A stretch of 64,000 nt of DNA, taken from the NCBI RefSeq assembly GCF_002953215.1, contig NZ_CP026378.1, positions 434,001-498,000 on the forward strand, read 5' to 3'. The stretch is from Mixta calida (GTDB taxonomy: Bacteria; Pseudomonadota; Gammaproteobacteria; Enterobacterales; Enterobacteriaceae). How positions within the stretch are numbered: position 1 is the first letter of the stretch; every line of letters starts with the position of its first letter. The notes under the pieces were generated by a model. The model did no database searches, was not told the DNA's origin, and worked only from the letters and a program-made list of their open reading frames with translations. This document shows positions 28,942 through 55,440 of the stretch, piece after piece. The position numbers and the translations under genes are program-made.

Positions 28942-30747
28942 ATGGAAGGACAAACCTTACTGACGGCGGGCGTGGTTTATCTGTTCGCCGCGGTGGTGGC
29001 GGTGCCTATCGCCGCCCGCCTGGGTATCGGTGCGGTGTTGGGCTACCTGCTGGCGGGTATCGCCATCGGCCCGTGGGGACTGGGCTTTATCAGCGACGTC
29101 GATGAGATCCTGCACTTTTCGGAGCTCGGCGTGGTGTTCCTGATGTTCCTGATCGGCCTGGAGCTAAACCCCTCGAAGCTGTGGGCGCTGCGGCGATCGA
29201 TCTTCGGCGTCGGCGCCGCGCAGGTGATCTTCAGCGCGGTGGTGCTGGCCGGGCTGTTGCTGCTGACCGACTTCTCCTGGCAGGCGGCGACCATTGGCGG
29301 CATTGGATTGGCGATGTCCTCTACGGCGATGGCCTTACAGCTGATGCGCGATAAAGGGATGAACCGCAGCGAAGCGGGTCAGCTCGGCTTTTCGGTGCTG
29401 TTGTTTCAGGATTTGGCGGTGATCCCGGCGCTGGCGCTGGTGCCGCTGCTGGCAGGCGCCGACAGCGGCCATACCGACTGGATGAAGATCGGCATGAAGG
29501 TGTTGGCGTTCGCGGGCATGCTGATTGGCGGACGGCTGCTGCTGCGGCCGATTTTCCGCTATATCGCCGCCTCCGGCGTGCGCGAAGTGTTTACCGCCGC
29601 CGCGCTGCTGCTGGTGTTGAGTTCAGCGCTGTTTATGGACGCGCTTGGACTGTCGATGGCGTTGGGCACGTTTATCGCGGGCATCCTGCTGGCGGAAAGT
29701 GAATATCGTCACGAGCTGGAAAGCGCAATCGAGCCGTTTAAAGGCTTGCTGCTCGGCCTGTTCTTTATCTCGGTTGGCATGGCGCTTAATTTAGGTGTGC
29801 TTTATACGCATCTGCTGGCGGTGCTGGCGGGCGTTCTGGTGCTGGTGGCGGTGAAAACGCTGGTGCTCTATCTGCTGGCGCGCATCTACGGCTTGCGCAG
29901 TTCGGAACGTTTACAGTTCGCTGGCGTGTTGAGTCAGGGCGGCGAATTCGCTTTCGTGCTGTTTTCCGCCGCGTCGTCCGCGCATCTGTTCCGTGGCGAT
30001 CAATTGCCGCTGCTGTTGGTGACCGTTACGCTCTCTATGATGACCACGCCGCTGTTGATGCAGGGCGTGGATCGTATTCTGGTGCGCCGCTTTAACGAGC
30101 CGGACGAGCAGGCGGAAAAGCCTTGGGTGGATGACGATCAGCCGCAGGTGATCGTGGTCGGCTTTGGCCGCTTCGGTCAGGTGATTGGCCGTCTGCTGAT
30201 GGCTAACAAAAAGCGCATCACGGTGCTGGAACGGGATATCAGCGCCGTAAGCCTGATGCGGAAATATGGTTATAAAGTATACTATGGAGATGCGACGGAG
30301 CTGGAGCTGCTGCGCGCCGCTGGCGCCGCCAGCGCGCAGTCTATCGTGATCACCTGCAACGACCCGGAAGACACGATGAATATCGTGCACCTTTGTCAGC
30401 ATCACTTCCCTCATCTGCAAATTCTGGCGCGCGCACGCGGACGCGTCGAGGCGCATGAGCTACTGCAGGCGGGGGTAACACAGTTCTCGCGTGAAACCTT
30501 TTCCAGCGCGCTGGAGCTGGGCCGCAAAACGCTGATGAGTCTGGGAATGCACCCGCATCAGGCGCACCGCGCGCAGCTGCATTTCCGTCGGCTTGATATG
30601 CGTATGCTGCGCGAGCTGATGCCGAACCATACGGACAATGCGCAAATCTCCCGCGTGCGTGAGGCGCGCCGCGAGCTGGAAGATATTTTCCATCGCGAGA
30701 TGCAGCAGGAAAAACATCAGTTTGACGGCTGGGACGGATCGGAATGA
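28942..30747 (+). CDS. kefB: Glutathione-regulated potassium-efflux antiporter KefB
   Basis: This 601-residue protein begins with a CPA2-type domain of about 12 helices (residues 5-380) with an ion-path [16 protein letters not shown] cytoplasmic RCK-N domain follows from [17 protein letters not shown] near residue 402, the NAD(H) and glutathione-adduct binding part. It releases K+ with electrophile stress, acidifying the cell to protect against methylglyoxal. It is directly downstream of kefG and yheV follows, as in E. coli. Confidence 0.97.
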   Translation: MEGQTLLTAGVVYLFAAVVAVPIAARLGIGAVLGYLLAGIAIGPWGLGFISDVDEILHFSELGVVFLMFLIGLELNPSKLWALRRSIFGVGAAQVIFSAVVLAGLLLLTDFSWQAATIGGIGLAMSSTAMALQLMRDKGMNRSEAGQLGFSVLLFQDLAVIPALALVPLLAGADSGHTDWMKIGMKVLAFAGMLIGGRLLLRPIFRYIAASGVREVFTAAALLLVLSSALFMDALGLSMALGTFIAGILLAESEYRHELESAIEPFKGLLLGLFFISVGMALNLGVLYTHLLAVLAGVLVLVAVKTLVLYLLARIYGLRSSERLQFAGVLSQGGEFAFVLFSAASSAHLFRGDQLPLLLVTVTLSMMTTPLLMQGVDRILVRRFNEPDEQAEKPWVDDDQPQVIVVGFGRFGQVIGRLLMANKKRITVLERDISAVSLMRKYGYKVYYGDATELELLRAAGAASAQSIVITCNDPEDTMNIVHLCQHHFPHLQILARARGRVEAHELLQAGVTQFSRETFSSALELGRKTLMSLGMHPHQAHRAQLHFRRLDMRMLRELMPNHTDNAQISRVREARRELEDIFHREMQQEKHQFDGWDGSE

Positions 30748-30791
30748 GTCGCGTCGCTCAGGCTGGCAGAGAGCAACTACAGGAAAGAACA

Positions 30792-30986
30792 ATGCGTAAA
30801 CGTTTTATTGCCGGTGCGGCCTGTCCGCACTGCCAGGAAAAAGACACGCTGGCGATGTGGCGTGAAAATAATGTCGATGTCGTGGAGTGCGTGAAGTGCG
30901 GCCATCAGATGCGCGAAGCGGATAAGGAAGTGCGTGATGAACTGCGCAAGCAGGAGCAAGTTATCGGGATTTTTCACCCGGAGTAG
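30792..30986 (+). CDS. yheV: Small zinc-ribbon protein YheV
   Basis: This 64-residue protein has two CxxC pairs (CPHC and CVKC) about 20 residues apart, a probable zinc ribbon, and ends in EQVIGIFHPE as YheV does. ATG 30792 (MRKRFIAGA) is preferred to the upstream ATG at 30744 because AGGAAAG precedes it. The function is unknown. It follows kefB in the same direction. Confidence 0.92.
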   Translation: MRKRFIAGAACPHCQEKDTLAMWRENNVDVVECVKCGHQMREADKEVRDELRKQEQVIGIFHPE

Positions 30987-31184
30987 CGGAACAGCGCAGC
31001 TTTTTTTAAGCTTACCCTTACAGCGGCACTGAATTCCGTTACAATCTGCATCGTTAACATTGCCTGCGCGTCTTGCCGCTACGGCACGCAAAGGGTCAGC
31101 ATCTGGATCTTTCTGGTTGGTGTTATTGCACGCGAAAATAGACCAATGAGTCGGGATCAAAGCTCTCAACGGTTAGGAGATATC

Positions 31185-31730
31185 ATGAAAGTAGCAAAAG
31201 ACCTGGTGGTCAGCCTGGCTTACCAGGTACGTACAGAAGACGGTGTGTTGGTCGACGAGTCTCCGGTGAGCGCGCCGTTGGACTATCTGCACGGTCATGG
31301 TTCCCTGATTTCTGGTCTGGAAAAAGCTCTGGAAGATCATGAAGTCGGCGACAAATTTGATGTGCATATCGCCGCGAATGACGCCTACGGCCAGTATGAT
31401 GACAACCTGGTGCAGCGCGTACCGAAGGATGTCTTCATGGGCGTGGACGAACTGCAGGTCGGCATGCGTTTTCTGGCGGAAACCGATCAGGGTCCGGTGC
31501 CGGTAGAAATCACTGAAGTGGAAGACGATCACGTTGTGGTTGACGGCAATCATATGCTGGCTGGCCAGAACCTGAACTTCCACGTAGAAGTCGTTGCTAT
31601 CCGCGAAGCGACGCCGGAAGAACTGGCTCATGGCCACGTTCACGGCGAGCATGACCATCACCACGATCACGACCATGGCCACAGCCACGGTCAGGGTGGT
31701 TGCGGCAACGGCGGCTGCGGCTGCCACTAA
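31185..31730 (+). CDS. slyD: FKBP-type peptidyl-prolyl isomerase SlyD, nickel-binding
   Basis: This 181-residue protein has an FKBP catalytic part with an IF insert (residues about 1-150, starting MKVAKDLVVSLAYQV). The C-terminal tail is rich in His and Cys (HGHVHGEHDHHHDHDHGHSH then CGNGGCGCH). The tail binds Ni2+ and other metals, supplying nickel to hydrogenase in E. coli. GGAGA sits seven bases before ATG 31185. An intrinsic terminator shared with slyX follows. Confidence 0.96.
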   Translation: MKVAKDLVVSLAYQVRTEDGVLVDESPVSAPLDYLHGHGSLISGLEKALEDHEVGDKFDVHIAANDAYGQYDDNLVQRVPKDVFMGVDELQVGMRFLAETDQGPVPVEITEVEDDHVVVDGNHMLAGQNLNFHVEVVAIREATPEELAHGHVHGEHDHHHDHDHGHSHGQGGCGNGGCGCH

Positions 31731-31752
31731 GGCGCTCTGCGCGACGCAAAGC

Positions 31753-31783
31753 AAAAAAGCATCGGCCAGGCCGGTGCTTTTTT
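31753..31783. terminator. Bidirectional terminator between slyD and slyX
   Basis: A GC stem (GCATCGGC with its near complement, one G-U pair, 3-base loop) is flanked by six A residues on one side and six T residues on the other, so it can end both convergent transcripts. Confidence 0.9.
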
Positions 31784-31805
31784 ATTAGGCTGGCGCCGAC
31801 GACAA

Positions 31806-32024
31806 TCAGTAGTGCGGCGGCGGCGTCTCTTCCGACGGATGCGCCATTAGCGACGGCGCTGCGGCCTTCAGCTTATCGATCAGCAGACGGATCTGCTCAC
31901 GCATTTTGGCCATTTCCATTTCATGCTGAATGACCGTCTGATTAAGCTCTTCAATCGTCTGTTCCTGAAAAGCGAGCTTGCTTTCCAACAGCTCTAACTG
32001 TTGCTCAACGCTATTTTGCTGCAT
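31806..32024 (-). CDS. slyX: SlyX family protein
   Basis: This 72-residue protein is mostly a predicted coiled coil (residues about 5-55, with [23 protein letters not shown]) and ends in a proline-rich tail SEETPPPHY. This is the SlyX family pattern. No biochemical role is known. It converges on slyD across a shared terminator and diverges from fkpA, as in E. coli. Confidence 0.94.
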   Translation of the reverse strand: MQQNSVEQQLELLESKLAFQEQTIEELNQTVIQHEMEMAKMREQIRLLIDKLKAAAPSLMAHPSEETPPPHY

Positions 32025-32294
32025 AGCCGTTCCTCCTGTTGCGCGTGACCAGATTGCGGTCCGTATAAGAAAAAACCACTTGCCTTCACGCTTAAGTGAC
32101 CCGATTTTGCCCGCGAAGGTTGAAAAAGCACAGTCTTATCGTCATATCAGTTGAAACTTCCCGACATAAAAAGGATGGGAAGTGGTCTTAAGTTTGCCGG
32201 GCGGGCATGATAAGTTGTTCCGCACAGTTATAGTACAGGCCGTATGGTCTGCAACGATTGCCGGGGTGAGAGGCTTCGGTTTTGGAGATAATGG

Positions 32295-33113
32295 ATGAAA
32301 TCACTGTTTAAAATTACAATGTTAGCCGCCACCATGGCCGCCGCACTCAATGCACCGCTGGCATTGGCAGCAGACTCCGCACCGGCTCAACAGGCTGCAC
32401 CTCAGGCTCCTAAAAATGCCGCTTTTAAAGATGAAAATCAGCAGTCCGCCTATGCGCTGGGCGCTTCGCTGGGCCGCTATATGGAAAACTCGCTGAAAGA
32501 GCAGGAGAAGCTGGGCATTCAGCTGGATAAAGCGCAGCTTATCGCTGGCGTTCAGGATGCGTTTGCGGGCAAAAGCAAACTTTCCGATCAGGAGATCGAG
32601 CAGACCCTGCAATCTTTTGAAGGCCGCGTGAAAGGCGCCGCTCAGGCGAAAATGGAAAAAGACGCGAAAGAGAACGCCGACAAGGGCGAAGCTTACGCAT
32701 CGAAATTCGCTAAGCAGAAAGGCGTGAAGAAAACGGAAAGCGGACTGCTGTATCAGGTAGAGAAAGAGGGCAGCGGCGACGCGCCGAAAGATAGCGACAC
32801 CGTTGTGGTTAACTATAAAGGCACGCTGATCGACGGTTCTGAGTTCGATAACTCCTACACCCGCGGCGAACCGCTCTCCTTCCGTCTGGACGGCGTGATC
32901 CCCGGCTGGACCGAAGGCCTGAAGCACGTCAAGAAAGGCGGCAAAATCAAGCTGGTGATCCCGCCGCAGCTGGCCTACGGCAAAAACGGCGTGCCGGGCA
33001 TTCCGCCGAACTCTACGCTGGTGTTTGACGTCGAGCTGTTGGATATCAAGCCAGCGCCGAAAGCAGACGAAAAAACCCAGGCGCCGGTCGCAGACGACAA
33101 GAGCGCGCAGTAA
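32295..33113 (+). CDS. fkpA: Periplasmic FKBP-type isomerase and chaperone FkpA
   Basis: This 272-residue protein has a signal peptide ending near LALAAD (about residue 26). A helical N-terminal domain (residues 35-140) does the dimerisation and chaperoning, and the C-terminal FKBP domain follows from GSGDAPKDSDTVVVNYKGTLIDGSEFDNSY to the GVPGIPPNSTLVFDVELL end. It acts on folding in the periplasm. A proline-rich and charged extension (KADEKTQAPVADDKSAQ) closes the protein. It is divergent from slyX. E. coli fkpA is under the envelope stress factor sigma-E, but I could not identify a convincing matching promoter by eye. Confidence 0.96.
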   Translation: MKSLFKITMLAATMAAALNAPLALAADSAPAQQAAPQAPKNAAFKDENQQSAYALGASLGRYMENSLKEQEKLGIQLDKAQLIAGVQDAFAGKSKLSDQEIEQTLQSFEGRVKGAAQAKMEKDAKENADKGEAYASKFAKQKGVKKTESGLLYQVEKEGSGDAPKDSDTVVVNYKGTLIDGSEFDNSYTRGEPLSFRLDGVIPGWTEGLKHVKKGGKIKLVIPPQLAYGKNGVPGIPPNSTLVFDVELLDIKPAPKADEKTQAPVADDKSAQ

Positions 33114-33120
33114 GATTTCC

Positions 33121-33150
33121 GCCGCCGCGTTTACGCGGCGGTTTCTCTTT
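33121..33150 (+). terminator. Intrinsic terminator after fkpA
   Basis: CCGCCGCG at 33122-33129 pairs with CGCGGCGG at 33134-33141 across TTTA and is followed by TTTCTCTTT. Confidence 0.88.
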
Positions 33151-33290
33151 GCATGACGGTCGGCCCTCGACGGGACAAAAATCTGGCATAAGCTGCAGAC
33201 ATTTGCCAGACTAGCGCTGCGCAAATTTGTATGACGAGTCTGCCCTGGCCGCGCTGAGACAGGCTCCAGCCAATTAGGGTAAAGTCTTTC

Positions 33291-34010
33291 ATGTCTAATC
33301 CATTCAATCCGGGCGATCTGAGCGATATCGATTTACTCGATCAGCATCCGTTCGACCAAACCGATTACGATATTCTTAAGTCTTACGAGGCTGTCGTGGA
33401 CGGGCTCGCCATGCTTATCGGTTCGCATTGCGAAATCGTGCTCCATTCGCTGGAAGATTTAAAATGTTCCGCGGTGCGCATCGCCAACGGCGAGCATACT
33501 GGCCGTAAAGTCGGCTCACCGATTACCGATCTGGCGCTGCGCATGCTGCATGATATGACCGGGGCGGACAGCAACGTCTCGCGCGCCTATTTCACCCGCG
33601 CGAAAAGCGGCGTGCTGATGAAGTCAGTGACGATCGCTATCCGCAATCGTCAGCAACGCGTGATAGGCCTGCTCTGCATCAACATGAACCTTGATGTGCC
33701 GTTCTCGCAAATTATGTCGACCTTTATGCCGCCGGAGACGCCGGATGTCGCTTCGCAGGTTAACTTCGCCTCCTCTGTAGAGGATCTGGTGACACAGACG
33801 CTGGAATTCACCATTGAAGAGGTGAGCGCCGATCGCAACGTAGCGAATAACATGAAGAACCGCCAGATTGTGCTGAACCTCTATGAGAAAGGCATTTTTG
33901 ATATCAAGGACGCCATCAATCAGGTGGCCGACCGGCTTAATATTTCCAAACACACGGTCTATCTCTATATCCGCCAGTTTAAGAGCGGCGATACAGGGCA
34001 GGAGCGGTGA
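33291..34010 (+). CDS. yheO: YheO-family DNA-binding regulator
   Basis: This 239-residue protein has the YheO PAS-like domain (residues about 20-140, with [27 protein letters not shown]) and a C-terminal helix-turn-helix of the DauR type ([27 protein letters not shown]). It is a predicted transcription regulator with unknown targets. Its TGA overlaps the tusD ATG by one base, so it may be translated with the tus genes, as in E. coli. Confidence 0.93.
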   Translation: MSNPFNPGDLSDIDLLDQHPFDQTDYDILKSYEAVVDGLAMLIGSHCEIVLHSLEDLKCSAVRIANGEHTGRKVGSPITDLALRMLHDMTGADSNVSRAYFTRAKSGVLMKSVTIAIRNRQQRVIGLLCINMNLDVPFSQIMSTFMPPETPDVASQVNFASSVEDLVTQTLEFTIEEVSADRNVANNMKNRQIVLNLYEKGIFDIKDAINQVADRLNISKHTVYLYIRQFKSGDTGQER

Positions 34011-34393
34011 TGCGTTACACGCTGTTGGTGACCGGGCCGGCTTATGGTACGCAGCAGGCGAGCAGCGCGCTGCTGTTCGCCCACGCTTTAATGGCGGCGG
34101 GTCATCAGCTGTCGAGCGTCTTCTTTTATCGCGAAGGCGTGCTTAACGGCAATCAGCTGACGGCGCCGGCCAGCGACGAGTTCGATCTGGTACGCGCCTG
34201 GCAGGCCTTGCAACAGCAGGGCGTGACGCTGAACATTTGCGTGGCGGCCGCGTTGCGGCGCGGCGTGACCGATGAGCAGGAGGCGGCCAGCCAGGGATTG
34301 CCAGCGGCCAATCTGCAGCCGGGATTCCAGCTGGCAGGCCTCGGCGCGCTGGCGGAAGCGGCGTTGACCAGTGACAGAGTGGTACAGTTTTAA
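34010..34393 (+). CDS. tusD: Sulfurtransferase complex subunit TusD
   Basis: This 127-residue DsrE-family protein has the sulfur-accepting Cys77 in [12 protein letters not shown]. It belongs to the TusBCD complex, which passes persulfide sulfur from TusA on to TusE and MnmA for 2-thiouridine at the wobble position of tRNAs for Lys, Glu and Gln. ATG 34010 overlaps the yheO stop, and a GTG at 34007 is an alternative start. The stop overlaps tusC by one base. Confidence 0.95.
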   Translation: MRYTLLVTGPAYGTQQASSALLFAHALMAAGHQLSSVFFYREGVLNGNQLTAPASDEFDLVRAWQALQQQGVTLNICVAAALRRGVTDEQEAASQGLPAANLQPGFQLAGLGALAEAALTSDRVVQF

Positions 34394-34752
34394 TGAAGTC
34401 GATCGCCTTTGTGTTTACGCGCGCGCCTCACGGCAGCAGTAGCGGACGAGAAGGGCTGGATGCCGCGCTGGCGACTGCCGCCGTTTGCGAACAGGTATCG
34501 CTGTTTTTTATCGGCGACGGCGTGCTGCAGCTGACTGCCGGGCAGCAGCCGGAGAAAGTGCTGGCGCGTAACTATATCGCTACCTTCGGCGTGCTGCCGT
34601 TGTATGACGTCGAGGCGTGCTACCTCTGCGCGCAGTCGCTGGCTGAACGCGGCCTGACGGCGGAAAGCCAACGGGTGCTGGACGCCGAGGTGCTGGAGAG
34701 CGACGCGCTGCGCGCCCGGCTCGCCGAAGCGGACCACATCCTGACTTTTTAA
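34393..34752 (+). CDS. tusC: Sulfurtransferase complex subunit TusC
   Basis: This 119-residue DsrE/F-like protein matches the TusC start [23 protein letters not shown]. It carries no obvious reactive cysteine in the position of TusD. It is the middle member of the TusB-TusC-TusD hexamer. It overlaps the tusD stop by one base (TAATG), and tusB follows after 10 bases. Confidence 0.95.
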   Translation: MKSIAFVFTRAPHGSSSGREGLDAALATAAVCEQVSLFFIGDGVLQLTAGQQPEKVLARNYIATFGVLPLYDVEACYLCAQSLAERGLTAESQRVLDAEVLESDALRARLAEADHILTF

Positions 34753-34762
34753 AGGAGCGAGA

Positions 34763-35050
34763 ATGCTGCATACGCTGGCCAGTTCCCCTTTCCAGTGCGA
34801 TTACACATTGCTGCTGCGCATGTTGCGGCCGGAAGACGACGTGCTGTTGATGCAGGATGGCGTGCTGGCGGGCCTGCAGGGCAGCCGGATGCTGACGCCG
34901 CTGTTGAACGCGCCTGTACGGGTTTGGGCGCTGGGCGACGACCTGGCGGCGCGTGGTTTGTCTGCTCAAATTTCACCCAAAATCACGGTGATTGACTATA
35001 ATGATTTCGTTACGCTAACGATAAATCATAAGCAGCAAATGCCCTGGTGA
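34763..35050 (+). CDS. tusB: Sulfurtransferase complex subunit TusB
   Basis: This 95-residue protein has the length and sequence of TusB (LHTLASSPFQCDYTLLLRML at the start, ending NHKQQMPW). It completes the tusDCB set. The str operon promoter begins 21 bases after its stop, with no terminator in between, so read-through into rpsL is possible. Confidence 0.94.
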   Translation: MLHTLASSPFQCDYTLLLRMLRPEDDVLLMQDGVLAGLQGSRMLTPLLNAPVRVWALGDDLAARGLSAQISPKITVIDYNDFVTLTINHKQQMPW

Positions 35051-35071
35051 GCATAAGACGCTGGTTATTTC

Positions 35072-36116
<1,045 letters not shown>

Positions 36117-36185
36117 TAACCACGTAGTTATTGTTAACCCAGCGGGCGCTCAATTAGCCAACCCGCTGGGGCTGACTTATTTTGA

Positions 36186-38318
<2,133 letters not shown>

Positions 38319-38339
38319 GCTACGGTTTTAGAATAGTGA

Positions 38340-39572
<1,233 letters not shown>

Positions 39573-39617
39573 TTAGCGATAGCAGAGCGAAGGTTTTGGC
39601 TTTTGCTCAGTTAAAGA

Positions 39618-39639
39618 GGGCGCTTCGGCGCCCTTTTTT
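39618..39639 (+). terminator. Intrinsic terminator of the str operon
   Basis: GGGCGC, TTCG tetraloop, GCGCCC and then six T residues. Confidence 0.95.
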
Positions 39640-39689
39640 ATTATTCCTTTCTGAACAGCCTGTCTCAATATCCTTACAAAGCCCAGGAT

Positions 39690-39708
39690 TGAAATAAAAA
39701 CCATTCTC
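39690..39708. promoter_or_regulatory. Possible Fur box before bfd
   Basis: TGAAATAAAAACCATTCTC agrees with the Fur consensus GATAATGATAATCATTATC at about 12 of 19 positions. The location, 39 bases before bfd, suits repression by Fur with iron. By-eye match only. Confidence 0.35.
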
Positions 39709-39746
39709 ATTTAGTATGCGCTCAGTAATTATACCGGAGCCGATAA

Positions 39747-39941
39747 ATGTACGTCTGTCTGTGTAATGCGATAAGCGATAAAACCGTGCGTGAGGTTGTG
39801 CGTCGCTATCAGCCTAAATCTATCCAACAGCTGCGTCATTTCGTGCCGGTTGGAAAACAGTGTGGAAAATGCATCCGCGCCGTACGTGAAATCATGGATG
39901 AAGAGATGCAGCAACCGACGCTGTATAGAGAGATCGCCTGA
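39747..39941 (+). CDS. bfd: Bacterioferritin-associated ferredoxin
   Basis: This 64-residue protein has the [2Fe-2S] ligands Cys4, Cys6, Cys39 and Cys42 (MYVCLCN and KQCGKC). Bfd docks on Bfr and delivers electrons to reduce and mobilise stored iron. A bfr gene follows after 84 bases, the usual pairing. Confidence 0.96.
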   Translation: MYVCLCNAISDKTVREVVRRYQPKSIQQLRHFVPVGKQCGKCIRAVREIMDEEMQQPTLYREIA

Positions 39942-40025
39942 AGATACCCACAGATTCACCATTGCTTTTTTGACTTCTTTCTAACCACATCTACGCTCTA
40001 ATTAACTGGAAGCGGAGGAAAGAAA

Positions 40026-40502
40026 ATGAAAGGCGATGCAAAGATCATAAGTCATCTGAATAAACTTTTAGGAAATGAAATAGTTGCGATCAATCAGTAT
40101 TTTCTTCATGCGCGGATGTTCAAAAACTGGGGCTTGATGCGCCTGAACGACGTGGAATACCACGAGTCGATCGATGAGATGAAGCATGCGGATAAGTACA
40201 TTGAACGCATACTTTTTCTGGAAGGCGTGCCTAATTTGCAGGATGTAGGCCGTCTGCGCATCGGCGAGGATGTGGAAGAGATGCTGCGCTGCGACCTGGC
40301 CCTTGAACTGGAAGGCGCCAAAGATCTGCGGGAAGCGATAGCCTGGGCCGATAAAATCTACGACTACGTCAGCCGAGATATGATGATCGAAATCCTCGCT
40401 GACGAAGAGCATCATATTGACTGGCTGGAAACCGAGCTGGACCTGATACAAAAAATGGGCATCCAGAATTATCTACAGGCGCAGATTAGAGAAGAAAACT
40501 AA
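40026..40502 (+). CDS. bfr: Bacterioferritin
   Basis: This 158-residue four-helix protein has the normal length. Ferroxidase ligands are visible as Glu18, Glu51, His54 and later Glu and His in [12 protein letters not shown], and Met52 is the haem axial ligand. It forms the 24-mer iron store. AGGAAAG precedes the ATG. Its end overlaps the convergent prepilin peptidase gene by 17 bases. Confidence 0.98.
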   Translation: MKGDAKIISHLNKLLGNEIVAINQYFLHARMFKNWGLMRLNDVEYHESIDEMKHADKYIERILFLEGVPNLQDVGRLRIGEDVEEMLRCDLALELEGAKDLREAIAWADKIYDYVSRDMMIEILADEEHHIDWLETELDLIQKMGIQNYLQAQIREEN

Positions 40503-41268
40503 CATTCGCTTCCTGACTGTGCCAAACGAATACTGCCCAGCCTGCAAGAGATAAGCAGGGTCCAAAAGGCAGCTGGCGATCGGCGCCGGCGCCGCCTTTC
40601 TTTATCCCGCCATGCCAAAAAAGCAGCACGCCTCCCAACGCCGCGAACGTAGCGATAGCAGGCAAGGCCTGCCAGCCACACCAGGCGCCCAGCGCTGCAA
40701 ACAGCTTCATATCGCCATATCCTAACCCCTCTCGTTGACGAAATAACCAGAATAGCCAGTAAAGCAACCACAGCGAAAGCCAACCCAGCAATGCTCCGCA
40801 TACTGCTGTCGGCAGTTTCTCCTCGTTGAGCAGCAGATGGTAAAGCAAGCCAAGCCAGAGTAAGGGAAGCGTCAATATGTCGGGCAAGATCAAATATTGT
40901 TCGTCAATAAGGCTAAGCAGAAGGAGCGCCGCGCTTAGCAATAAGGTAAACATGAGCGCGGCGGGGGAGGGGACACGCCAGGCTGAAAGGCAGAAAAGCA
41001 GGCTGGCGAGTACCTCGACGGCAGGGAGCCGCCACGGAAGTTTGTGGCGGCAATAACGACATCTTCGATGCCAACGCATCCAGCTATAAAGCGGAATCAG
41101 ATCGCCTGGCTGAAGCCGCTGCCGACAGACGGCGCAGCGGGAAGAAGGAAAAAATAGCCGTTGAAGCCACTGCCGTTCCGTCAGCTCCGGACGATAACGA
41201 TCGGCTGCCAGACAAAGAAAGCTGCCTGTCACCAGTCCTGCCAGCCCGAAAATCAAAATGACCATCAT
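40486..41268 (-). CDS. gspO: Type IV prepilin peptidase / N-methyltransferase
   Basis: This 260-residue membrane aspartyl protease starts [18 protein letters not shown], since AAGGAAGG lies eight bases before ATG 41268. The cytoplasmic zinc domain has exact C-X2-C-X21-C-X2-C spacing (CAVC to CRYC). The catalytic Asp residues lie in [11 protein letters not shown] and [19 protein letters not shown]. It cleaves type IV prepilins or type II pseudopilins and methylates them. It is placed beside bfr as E. coli gspO/hopD is, but no gsp or pil genes occur here. Zinc cysteines are present, unlike what I recall of E. coli GspO. Confidence 0.85.
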   Translation of the reverse strand: MMVILIFGLAGLVTGSFLCLAADRYRPELTERQWLQRLFFPSSRCAVCRQRLQPGDLIPLYSWMRWHRRCRYCRHKLPWRLPAVEVLASLLFCLSAWRVPSPAALMFTLLLSAALLLLSLIDEQYLILPDILTLPLLWLGLLYHLLLNEEKLPTAVCGALLGWLSLWLLYWLFWLFRQREGLGYGDMKLFAALGAWCGWQALPAIATFAALGGVLLFWHGGIKKGGAGADRQLPFGPCLSLAGWAVFVWHSQEANVSFLL

Positions 41269-41446
41269 GTAAAGTGCCTTCCTTAGAGAGAGATGAAAGG
41301 CCACAGCGTAAAGGGAGCATTTGAGGCTGTCGTCCGGCTTTAATGCATTGCCGAAAGCTGCGCGCAATAAATATCGCTGCGTTGCGCATTCTCCGGCCTA
41401 TCGCTACGCCTGCTCCCACTTTTTCACTCTCATACTGCCTGACGGG

Positions 41447-41474
41447 TTGCTATCTGAACAAATTCCCGTATAAT
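41447..41474 (+). promoter_or_regulatory. Promoter of the S10 operon
   Basis: TTGCTA at 41447-41452, a 16-base spacer and TATAAT at 41469-41474 with a GC-rich discriminator after it. Transcription should begin near 41481. Confidence 0.9.
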
Positions 41475-41480
41475 GCGCGG

Positions 41481-41968
<488 letters not shown>

Positions 41969-41988
41969 TCAGGTCATCGAGCGATTGA

Positions 41989-44385
<2,397 letters not shown>

Positions 44386-44398
44386 TATTAGAGGATAA

Positions 44399-46614
<2,216 letters not shown>

Positions 46615-46642
46615 TAGAATCCCCTTCTCTAAAAAATAAGAT

Positions 46643-46671
46643 AAACGGCTCGCAAGAGCCGTTTATTTTTT
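46643..46671 (+). terminator. Intrinsic terminator of the S10 operon
   Basis: AAACGGCTC pairs exactly with GAGCCGTTT around GCAA and is followed by ATTTTTT. It separates the S10 operon from the spc promoter. Confidence 0.92.
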
Positions 46672-46672
46672 C

Positions 46673-46701
46673 TACCCATCTGCGAGAACCGGTGTTATAA
46701 T
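46673..46701 (+). promoter_or_regulatory. Promoter of the spc operon
   Basis: A clear TATAAT at 46696-46701 precedes a GC-rich discriminator, as in E. coli Pspc. The -35 element at about 46673-46678 (TACCCA) is weak. Confidence 0.75.
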
Positions 46702-46770
46702 GCCGCGCCCTCAATTATGGGGCTTTCTAACGACCTGCAGTTTGGGTCCCGAAGTAGTAGTTGACATTAG

Positions 46771-48033
<1,263 letters not shown>

Positions 48034-48038
48034 GGTAG

Positions 48039-48353
<315 letters not shown>

Positions 48354-48380
48354 TTGTCACCAATTGAATCACGGGAGTAA

Positions 48381-49688
<1,308 letters not shown>

Positions 49689-49693
49689 GGTAG

Positions 49694-50827
<1,134 letters not shown>

Positions 50828-50834
50828 GTAGCAG

Positions 50835-52314
<1,480 letters not shown>

Positions 52315-52329
52315 TTTTCTCGCATATTT

Positions 52330-52816
<487 letters not shown>

Positions 52817-52829
52817 TCGGGGTGATTGA

Positions 52830-53222
<393 letters not shown>

Positions 53223-53235
53223 CGCACGTTTTTAG

Positions 53236-53874
<639 letters not shown>

Positions 53875-53899
53875 AGCTTAGTACCAAAGAGAGGACACA

Positions 53900-54889
53900 A
53901 TGCAGGGTTCTGTGACAGAGTTTCTAAAACCGCGCCTGGTAGATATCGAGCAATTGAGTTCGACGCACGCCAAGGTGACCCTTGAGCCTTTAGAGCGTGG
54001 CTTTGGCCATACTCTTGGTAACGCACTGCGCCGTATTCTGCTGTCATCCATGCCGGGTTGCGCGGTGACCGAGGTTGAGATTGATGGTGTACTTCATGAG
54101 TACAGCACCAAAGAGGGCGTACAGGAAGATATCCTGGAAATCCTGCTTAACCTGAAAGGGCTGGCGGTAAGAGTTCAGGGTAAAGATGAAGTCATCATTA
54201 CTCTGAATAAATCTGGCATTGGCCCTGTGACTGCAGCCGACATCACCCATGATGGTGATGTCGAAATCGTCAAGCCGCAGCACGTGATCTGCCATCTGAC
54301 CGATGAAAACGCATCTATTAATATGCGCATCAAAGTTCAGCGTGGCCGTGGTTATGTGCCGGCTTCTGCCCGAATTCATTCGGAAGAAGATGAGCGCCCA
54401 ATCGGCCGTCTGTTGGTCGACGCCTGCTATAGCCCTGTAGACCGTATCGCCTACAATGTTGAAGCTGCGCGTGTAGAACAGCGTACCGACCTGGATAAGC
54501 TGGTCATCGAGATGGAAACCAACGGCACTATCGATCCTGAAGAGGCGATTCGTCGTGCGGCTACCATTCTGGCTGAACAACTGGAAGCTTTCGTTGACCT
54601 GCGTGACGTACGTCAGCCGGAAGTTAAAGAAGAGAAACCAGAATTCGATCCGATCCTGCTGCGCCCTGTTGACGATCTGGAATTGACTGTCCGCTCTGCT
54701 AACTGCCTTAAGGCAGAAGCTATCCACTACATCGGTGATCTGGTACAGCGTACCGAGGTTGAGCTACTTAAAACGCCTAACCTGGGTAAGAAATCTCTTA
54801 CTGAGATTAAAGACGTGCTGGCTTCACGTGGTCTTTCTCTGGGCATGCGCCTGGAAAATTGGCCGCCGGCAAGCATTGCTGATGAATAA
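53900..54889 (+). CDS. rpoA: RNA polymerase alpha subunit
   Basis: This 329-residue protein has the assembly domain (residues 1-235, [20 protein letters not shown]) and, after a flexible linker, the C-terminal domain (residues 250-329) that reads UP elements and activators: Arg265-type residue in [12 protein letters not shown], then [22 protein letters not shown]. Confidence 0.99.
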
Positions 54890-54905
54890 CCAGATCGCAG
54901 GTTAA

Positions 54906-55316
<411 letters not shown>

Positions 55317-55333
55317 TCTGCTGTATATTAAAG

Positions 55334-55360
55334 AAACCGGGCCTGGTGCCCGGTTTTTTT
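55334..55360 (+). terminator. Intrinsic terminator of the alpha operon
   Basis: AAACCGGGC pairs with GCCCGGTTT across CTGGT and a run of T residues follows. Confidence 0.93.
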
Positions 55361-55440
55361 ATTCCTTTTTTTTAGCTTCGCTTCGCCCCTTCCCGTTCTA
55401 CGCTATGCTATGAATTTGCAATTTCTCAGGAGCACATCCT

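Noticed and set aside
32150-32294. A sigma-E promoter for fkpA
   Set aside because: GAAACTT near 32153 resembles the -35, but no matching TCTGA-type -10 was found at 15-19 bases, so I did not annotate it.
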